This document shows, piece after piece, positions 56,705 through 64,000 of a stretch of DNA of 64,000 bases. The notes beneath the pieces are model-generated. The model searched no databases. It saw only the letters and a program-made list of their open reading frames with translations, and was not told where the DNA came from. Numbering within the stretch: the stretch's first letter is position 1; each line of letters begins with the position of its first letter. Source of the stretch: Azolla caroliniana (lineage: Eukaryota > Polypodiophyta); assembly GCA_043228905.1 (NCBI GenBank), contig JBHGNT010000010.1, positions 22,134,001 to 22,198,000 of the forward strand, read 5' to 3'. The position numbers and the translations under genes were made by a program.

Positions 56705-57954
56705 GATTAGGTCTTCAGCCGCGACTCTGAGTAATAATTGAAAGAGAGAGAAGTAGATGTAGGTCTTGAAAGGTCAGGAAGGAAGCAAAGGATGTGCAAT
56801 TTTCAGTGCGAAGAAAGGAAGAAAGGAAGGAAAAGAAAAGCGAGGGGATGATGCTTCGCTTCTTATGTGGGGCAGCTGCTTCGACACTATTGCTACTGCT
56901 ACTGCTGCTGCTGCTGGTAGGACAGGCCTACAGAATCTAAGTAAGACCTTGTCACTATTATTAGAGACATAGATTGAACAAATTTGAGTTTGAGAGATGT
57001 TAATGTTTGCCTCCCCCTCTGTAAATTGTAAGTTTATGTTTTATTCCTTACTTAACTTGCCTCGCATTGGGAGCATTAATCATTTATCTATGTATCCATT
57101 TGGGACCCATTTTTCGGATAAATTTTAAAACCCGGAGGAGAACGAGAGAAAGAAAGAAAGAAAGATATATTAACGTCTTCTAAAGCCAAATTTGGCCCGT
57201 GAGACAATTGGTGTACAACAAAATATAGGGTATTTACCCAATCTGCCCTCTATCAAGTAGCCTTCCCGCGGGTAAATCATAGATCTTTGTTGCCTTTTAT
57301 GCCATTCATCCATTGTTTTCTGTGAGTTCCTCTTTCTTATGTCAAGTCATCCCAAGTGATTGTCGTCGCGTGGGAATGCCTCCAAATGTACTTGACAGAT
57401 TGAGCCTTTCATTAATGTCGAGAAAACGTTTTCATGTATCATGCATGAGTAGGTTCTCTATCTATGTCGAGGGAAGTGATGCCCCGGATGCCCATAACAC
57501 CACCTAAATCAAGGTTTTTCCCAAAACATTGTTATGTGTCTTATGCGGGTACTCTTAATGCCATATATCAAAGTTATTCACAAGCTATTTAATAAAAACA
57601 ATAAGAGCTTATTCTCGAGTATTTTTAACGTGTCAATGTCTTCTAGGTAGCTAGTTCCCTATATATAGCTACCTCAAGCTCCTAGATCGATGTTTGTTTG
57701 TGTTTAGCACATAGTGTGCATATCAACTAAACCTACTTCATGTGTGCATTGTCATCATCATCGTTCCATTAAACGGTGTTGTGTGTTTTGTAGGAGAACA
57801 ATTTGTGTAGGCATTTGTAAAAATGGTTGTCATTTGTCGTTCTCATGGGAAGTAAATAATGAGCAATAATTAGAACAACTAGATTCAGACGATTTTAAAA
57901 TGCAATCAATGATTCATCACCAATGCCTACTGTGACAACTATGGTGGATTGTAT
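56705..57954. other. RLP4 upstream region
   Basis: Promoter and 5' leader of RLP4, with GA-rich sequence directly upstream of the ATG, a short CTG run at 56892-56915 and a GAAA run at 57147-57164. Nothing else is recognisable. Confidence 0.5.
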
Positions 57955-58290
57955 ATGATGAATCACAACGCAAACTCTATGTCAACAAGCACTATTGAGG
58001 CGAATGGCATGTAGTTCATCGACTTGGGGGCATCTAATAATGTGACAAGCCACAATGAATGGTCTGGCAAATTGCAAAATTTTTAGCTATGTCACAATGT
58101 GGAGACGAATGATGTCATCACTTACTTCATTCATTGTGTCAATGATATTCCGTTTGATGACAATGAAGAATGTTAGAAATGCATAAAATATGTCTTGCAT
58201 GCTCCCACTTTTACAAAGATCGTAGTGTTGACAATAAACATAATGGAGCAAGTCATGCTAGTGCAACTCAACAATTGCAAGTTATTCATC
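57955..58290 (+). pseudogene. Degenerate copia protease fragment
   Basis: In one frame with stops it reads MNHNANSMS, then FIDLGASNNVTSHNEWSGKL, VETNDV and VLHAPTFTKI. These line up with the copia 1 segment MNHKANSMK, YVDSGVSNHMTSH, VETGDD and VLHVPTITKN in the same order and spacing. It is an old, isolated fragment of the same copia lineage, with no LTR nearby. Confidence 0.65.
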
Positions 58291-59708
58291 AAATATCTCA
58301 AGGACAATCACTAACCGCTTGCTTGTGGACAAAAAAAATATTGGTGTCACGACAATTGTCACACACTTAGGGACCCTTTGAGAGAAGGTTTATAGTTTGC
58401 CCTATATTGTTCTTCATTGTTAAACTAAATTACAATTATGCCCCTTTCACACTTTTTTTGCTATAAAGGTTTGTATATATTACCTTTATACCCTCAAATG
58501 TTAGGCTCTCTCTATTTGCTTGCTTCTATGGGGAGTTCTTGATGTATCTTTCACTATAACATCAAAGTTGAGATGTCTTGCTGATACTTAATATTCCTCG
58601 CTATGAGAATGTAAGTTTTGACTTTGGGAGTCATTTACATCTATTCTGCTGTAATATGAAGGCCAATAGGTTGTGTGACAAGTTAGATTATCAATGTTTT
58701 GGTTTGTTTGTGACCTCTAATCGATGAGATGGGCTTTAATTGAATGTCGATTCTATTTTAGACTACAATATCATGTGTAACAAGTTATAACGTTTCATGA
58801 ATTGATATCGTGCCTCGTCAAGCGAACAACCATGTTGAATGCCATGATGTATCTTAACCATGTTTCATCACATTCTGTTGCGGTTGTTGCTTGGTTTTTC
58901 CTCGACAAAGTATAAGATCAATCATATCAACAATGAAATCTCAGATATTTGCTTCTCGGGTTTCTCAAATGCTATTCCTCAAAAGTGTGACATTATTTTA
59001 TATATATGTTCCTCGAGTACATGTACACATACATATCATTGTCAATGTTATGCTTGTATTCACAATTTGTGGAGTATTAAACATTAGGATAACATGAAAA
59101 GTCGCTTGCCCACTGGCTACAACAAAAGAAATTTATTTGAAGAATCTTCGTATCAATGTATATTTAACCGTTCCATATACATACATAATACATATGAAAT
59201 CTCTTCAAAGCTCGATGAGGCAAAAGTATATTCTAAACTTGCATCAAAGGGCAAACCTTATAAATTGTCATAGGAAGTTGATACACACGAGCCATCCAAG
59301 ATAAGTCATCAATTTGATCAATGTAGACACTTATGAAATGGTTTGACACTTCATAAATATACATGTGGTTCAAATTTCAAAAGATGGTTATAATTTTTGG
59401 GGTACTTTCTATGAGCACCCCAATACCAATGGTTTTATATATAGTTCATGTTTCCCATTTGTTGTTTTGCAATAATGGTAAATAAGAAAATGAATAATCC
59501 ATGGGGATATGTTGCTTGTATTTAACGAAACGCTTAAAGTTCTTTTACCACTAACTGCAAATGTGTTATCGAGAAGGTTAATTTGAAAGTGTGCTTGTTG
59601 AAGTATGAGTTTGCATAAATGTTCAAGTAGACCAAGGCATCATTAGGAATAACCATGGTGAAGATATTGAGGAAAATATCATTTGCCGTATGTTGGAAAT
59701 TTGCTTGC
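58291..59708. other. Gene-free interval left of the assembly gap
   Basis: AT-rich sequence with no convincing gene. The minus-strand frame at 59534-59708 is open but does not resemble the acyltransferase on the other side of the gap, so it is not assigned to that gene. Confidence 0.5.
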
Positions 59709-59808
59709 NNNNNNNNNNNNNNNNNNNNNNNNNNNNNNNNNNNNNNNNNNNNNNNNNNNNNNNNNNNNNNNNNNNNNNNNNNNNNNNNNNNNNNNNNNNN
59801 NNNNNNNN
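59709..59808. other. Assembly gap (100 N)
   Basis: Exactly 100 N, the usual placeholder for a scaffold gap of unknown true length. It falls inside or at the end of the wax-synthase-like gene. Confidence 0.98.
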
Positions 59809-60589
59809 CCTCCTCTTTTGCAAGTACAACCTCCTCCTTAGACAATAGGCTACAAAGAAACAACAATACGGGATCATAGACAGAGGCTCGAAGCAATGTG
59901 GTAACCACAATGTTCCATCTTTTGCCCCAGAAGTCAGACAAAGAAGAAGCCATGAAAGGTGAGTTATGGGCGGGATGAGTATCCACTCCCACCATGTAGT
60001 AAGCTATCAAACTTAGCCCGCTAATATACGTCTGCAAACCCACGTAGACCTCCACACAAATGAGTGCATAGAGGAACCATATTGAGATCTTGTGTCGAAA
60101 ATACATACAACAATTAACCACTGAAACGAGGCTGAAGAAACTGAGAAGGAATAAGGTAATTGAGGGCGGTTTGTATGAGCTCCTAGTAGTAGTAGTGGTA
60201 GTAGTAACAGGGTGTCCATTAGTAGTATTTGATCTTTTCATGAGTGCCGCGGGTCCTTTGATTCGGAGTGGTGCAAGGATGTAGAAGATGAAGTAGGAAA
60301 AGGAGGTGTAAGGAGGAGGAGGAGGAGGTGTAAGGGGAGTGCGGTCGATGGAGATGTCCCAGCAGAGGAGGAGGAGCTTGGTCGGGCAGACCCAGAGGAA
60401 GCAGAAGGCGAGGAAGGATCGGAGGGAGTGAATAGGGATGGTGAAGGGGAACCATACGAGGAGTGGTAAGGAAGGCAGGAACACAAACAGAAAGCGAGGG
60501 ATACCCCGCGGTAGCTTCTGGAGGAGAAGAAAAGCCAAGGTAAGGCACAGCAAGACCAAGGCACTGCTCTGCTTCACCCCTCCCTCCAT
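59809..60589 (-). CDS. Wax-synthase-like MBOAT acyltransferase, 5' part only
   Basis: Plant wax-synthase-like (MBOAT) enzymes transfer acyl groups from acyl-CoA to fatty alcohols or sterols in the ER membrane. The frame starts at ATG 60589 (MEGGVKQSSALVLLCLTLAF) and stays open for about 260 residues to the N run. It has several hydrophobic helices and the family-diagnostic block SLSDFWGKRWNIVVTTLLR followed by VYDP near residues 218-242. Family members are typically about 340-360 residues, and the catalytic His lies downstream of this point, so it is lost in the gap. A Pro-rich and Thr-rich loop (PPPPPP, TTTTTTTT) at about residues 90-140 is low-complexity and unusual. Whether the gene uses a wax or a sterol acceptor cannot be told. 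Confidence 0.8.
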
Positions 60590-61195
60590 ACCTCTCTGTC
60601 TCTGCCTCTCTCTCTCTCTCTCTGTGAGACTGTGTATTTCTCTCTAACGCGCGATCTCTCAAACGCGAGGCAAACAGACAACAGTTCTAAGAAGATGGAA
60701 GGAATGCCTTCTCTTCTCTTCTCTTCTCTTCTCTTCCTCTTCTCTTCTCTTCTGACCTTTTATTTACATATATCAATATTTATTTGCACTTATATCCTAT
60801 AAAATATTTCAACGTGCCCCCATTTCCCATGGGAACAGCAAAGCCATGATAAAGCCATGAATTTTGAGACACAGTATCTCCCAACCTAGACTCTTATTGT
60901 TCATATCTCTCAATTTCCATGTGAACATCAAAGTCATTAAGTCTTAATAAGTAATATTTTTCCAATATGGACAAATGGGAAATTTCTCACACCAATCTTG
61001 TCCCATACTTTTAGACCCACCTTAGGTCAAGGCCCAAGGGATAAGACTCAACATGCAAATATTTTCTAAAGTGGAATTGTGACAAAACTAGAACAATATT
61101 TCGTCGGTTGAGAAATTAAATTGACCAAATACTAGATGGACCTTACGTGCTTGTCACGCAATAGCCCCTCAAGGGGATCTAGGCGGGGATAACGA
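60590..61195. other. Upstream region of the acyltransferase gene
   Basis: Contains a CT run at 60605-60625 in the leader and a TTCTC pentanucleotide run at about 60709-60753. No other feature is seen. Confidence 0.6.
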
Positions 61196-62718
61196 GTTGG
61201 AGAAATGGAATTTCGTGCGTTGGGAGGGTTTCAATGCTTCTTATCGATTAGAAGAGGTGCTTATGATCAAATCGGATCATATCCAAGCTCGTATTGACTT
61301 AGCACAAAGCTCTATGAAGACACCTCACCTCAATTGTGTTATTATGCTCGAGGAAATATTTGTCAACTATTTGTGGGAAGACGGCCTCGTTTACACCTAG
61401 GTTGTATATTTCACCTCCTAGCCATTTCTCTTATATGCTCTATCTGGACTAAAGTAAGTCTTGCATTAGTTTTGGACAATGCAAGTTATCGTTCATCACC
61501 TTATGTTCTTTCAACATGTGTGGGGTTGTCTAGATCTCAACCTATTTAATTCCATGACATGGTCAAAGACTTTTGAAAGGCTGAGAACAAATAATGTTGG
61601 TGAGCCTAAGTTCTTTCAAAGGGATGTCAAAATCCTTAAGGGAGATTTTGAAATTCCATCAAATAATAACGAGTCAAAACACTTCTTGACAATCCTCCAT
61701 TTGTTTGTATAAGTTTGTAGTAATAAGTGTTTGGCGACAATATCATACTTGTATCATGTTGACTATTTGCCTTGTTATTGGAAAGCAATGGTTGTGTGAC
61801 GCCACATTTCCCAATTGCATTATCTCCAAATAAATTCCATGCATGTCATGTTATAAGGTTGGCCACATTTCCCAATTGCATTATCTCCAAATAAATTCCA
61901 TGCATGTCATGTTATAAGGTTGACAACGGTTAAGAGTAGATTTGTAACATAAAACATGAGTCTAGATTACAAGGGCATCAATTCAAAACCATAGTTAAGC
62001 TTCAATTCAATTATATCTATGGATGCTATTGATGAAAAATGACAAATGCCATCTTCATATTTCTATGTATGATTTTGGACGTGATTCTTTCCAGAAATGT
62101 GCTCCAAAGCAAAATATTTAGAGCTAAAAATGACTCAATTTTGGCATTACGGATTTATAACACTTTTCATGTCGCCCATTCAAGGCTACTTTCATAAGAA
62201 TTTGACTCGCATATCTCAAAGGGGAGATATTTATAATGGAACTGGTTTCATTATAGGGTCATATTACAACTGCAAATATCCTCTTCGTATTGCATTCCCA
62301 TCTAAAAGACACGTAGGAAGCAGGAATTAAGCACTATGACACATAAAGAACGTATTCTAGAATGCCCTAAAACGTTCTATTAAACTTCCACCTCTTCAAA
62401 AATAAAGATTGGCTCCTCAAACGCCACATAAAGAACGTATTCTAGAATGCCCTAAAACGTTCTATTAAACTTCCACCTCTTTAAAAATAAAGATTGGCTC
62501 CTTCTCAAACGCCATATTATTTGCCCATTTATTTTACAGCTTGCCACTTGAATACACTAATGCTTACATTAATTATTTACGGCTTAAGGACATCTCCTTA
62601 AAAAGCTAGCCTCTTATGTCCTCCTATTGCATTCATTAATTTCCCATTACAACTTGCGTCTTGGATGCCTTCAATGAATTCCAGAAAACTCCATCCTTTA
62701 AGTTAATAAAGTCAGAAT
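61196..62718. other. Gene-free interval with two tandem duplications
   Basis: No gene is recognised. A 61-bp unit (GCCACATTTCCCAATTGCAT) is duplicated at 61801 and 61862 with near identity. An 85-bp unit (ACATAAAGAACGTATTC) is duplicated at 62341 and 62426. Confidence 0.7.
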
Positions 62719-63649
62719 TCATACCTACAAGCATCATGCATATTAAAGTCACTGATTCTGACAGGAAAAGAATAGTTGTCAAAACACATTGCCAGTACAA
62801 TAACAAAAAAAGAGATAAATGCATTACCATTGGAGTAAATTCGAGAGCAACACTCAATTCTCCTTGAGGCTGTCCACTGGGTCCAAGAACTTTGTACCTT
62901 GTTGGAGGCACACGGCCGTCTGCGAAAACCTTATGCAATGGAACCCTGCACACGTGAGCGCAAGCAATCATCAAGATACTGACATATAATCACAGAATGA
63001 TCCATTCCACCATCATTGAACAAGTCACCTTCACCTCTAAGATGATCACAAAACGAATCATTATGATCCCTTGCATGATCATTGAACAAAACATTATGAT
63101 CACCCAAACAATCATTGACAAACTAATAAGATCCTCACACAATCCTTATCTCGCTAAGAACATCACCCATGTAAATGCCAGGCCATCAAAAGGCTACTCA
63201 CACAGCAGTTCCCAAAGGGTCGTCAGCACTTAAGTCATCTTTGTCAAAGATCTTAATTAAAACCTCTGTAACTTCATTATCAATATTAAAAGAGAACTGC
63301 TGATTCCAGATTGGATCCATCGTTCCTGCATTCAGTTTAAATACATAGCAATTAAAATCATGAAAAAAAGAGGAACCTGAGGTTTTGATGTAAATTTCTA
63401 AAAGTTCTAGTCTTGGCTATACCATTCATTACTCGGCTTTTATGAATTTGCTGGTAGCAATAAATGGCTGCATACGGATCAGATTTTCCTGCTAACAGAG
63501 AGAGAATAAGTAAGACATTAGCTGAACACAACCATCATGAAAAATAGGGAAGCAACATGCTATCTGGGGGCTTAAATCTCACCAAATGTATCTGTGTCCA
63601 GAAGACCGTGAGCCTCTAAAAGATGGACATCTAATATTCCATGATGAAC
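62719..63649 (-). CDS. Small C2-domain protein, PP16/ERG3-like; first exon not resolved
   Basis: C2 domains of this plant type bind phospholipid in a Ca2+-dependent way; relatives include 16-kDa phloem proteins and elicitor-responsive ERG3. Exons on the minus strand: 63649-63583, 63488-63423, 63325-63202, 62945-62828, and a last one from 62724 giving GTA TGA (stop 62719-62721). Phases join. The protein reads GILDVHLLEAHGLLDTDTFG, KSDPYAAIYC, GTMDPIWNQQFSFNI, IFDKDDLSADDPLGTAVVPL, then RVPPTRYKV and GELSVALEFTP, the full order of a single C2 domain, with the Ca2+-binding Asp residues in LLDTD, SDPY and DKDD. The initiator Met is not found: exon 63649 opens in phase 0 after a CAG acceptor, and the start may lie further upstream or outside the window. 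The last exon is uncertain. Confidence 0.78.
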
Positions 63650-63782
63650 CTGGACGGCATTGTTAATAAGAATGCTGAAAAATAAATACATTTGAGATCT
63701 ATGATGAAGGAAACTATGAATAACCATTGAAAACTATCATCAACGAGTAAATGCATTAAAGAAAAAATTATCTACAAAATGT

Positions 63783-64000
63783 AATCTAATGAATCAAATA
63801 TTAAAAACAGCAATGCTTTACCTTAACAAAATAAATGAGTCAAGGAATTCTAAGCACAAAATGTATTCTCATGATCAAAGGATTAAAAACAGCAATGCTT
63901 TACCTTAACAAAATAAATGTCTTAAGGAATTCTAATTACAAAATGTATTCTAATGAATCAATGGATTAAAAACAGCAATGCTTTACCTTAACAAAATAAA
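63783..64000. repeat. Tandem repeat, about 82-bp unit, running off the window edge
   Basis: Three copies share AAAAACAGCAATGCTTTACC at 63803, 63885 and 63968, followed by TTAACAAAATAAA. Differences among units are few. The array continues to the end of the window, upstream of the C2 gene or inside its first intron. Confidence 0.88.

Noticed and set aside
59534-59708. C-terminal continuation of the acyltransferase beyond the N run
   Set aside because: The frame is open through the Ns only because N is translated as X, and the sequence past the gap has no MBOAT features.
63783-64000. CRISPR-like array
   Set aside because: The units are long tandem repeats without short conserved repeats and unique spacers, and the DNA is plant nuclear.

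Overview
The window is nuclear DNA from a land plant, most likely a flowering plant. Evidence is the intron-rich genes with GT-AG introns, plant-specific families (group A bZIP, RLP4-type receptor-like protein, plant wax-synthase-like MBOAT, small PP16/ERG3-type C2 protein), TGGTATCAGAGC primer sites of Ty1/copia elements, and many (CT)n/(GA)n and (GT)n microsatellites. I cannot name the species. A run of exactly 100 N (59709-59808) is an assembly gap.

Layout. 492-6250 (-): a complete 13-exon TELO2/TEL2 gene. 8162-10069 (-): an ABI5/DPBF-like group A bZIP gene with a 5' UTR intron and a repeat-rich leader. 10750-14044: non-coding, with two tandem duplications. 14045-30482: a degraded minus-strand Ty3/gypsy element split by two plus-strand Ty1/copia elements (15512-21458 and 22439-27909), each with two LTRs, a PBS and a 5-bp target-site duplication. 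30483-37500: the probable gypsy LTR region, a GC-rich minisatellite, a decayed 3'-truncated copia, an inverted tRNA-like (SINE-like) repeat and an unassigned broken coding remnant. 41378-46729 (+): an HMA5-type copper P1B-ATPase in five coding exons. 48629-56704 (-): an RLP4-type malectin-like/LRR receptor-like protein in nine exons, with a LINE reverse-transcriptase remnant in a 3.8-kb intron. 59809-60589 (-): the 5' part of a wax-synthase-like MBOAT acyltransferase, cut by the gap. 62719-63649 (-): a small C2-domain protein whose first exon is not resolved.

The host genes are unrelated housekeeping, transcriptional, metal-transport and cell-surface genes and do not form a cluster. The accessory biology is the nested retrotransposon block. 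The gypsy is oldest, the first copia is intermediate (about a dozen differences between its LTRs by eye) and the second copia is youngest (LTRs almost identical). In the gypsy and the first copia nearly every in-frame stop reads as a C-to-T change (CAG to TAG, CGA to TGA), the pattern expected from deamination of methylated cytosine. The first copia also carries a long, unusual C-terminal extension beyond RNase H, with a Cys/His cluster and a basic Arg/Gly-rich tail, running into the 3' LTR. Exon boundaries were placed by eye from splice consensus, reading phase and remembered family conservation; no alignment was run.
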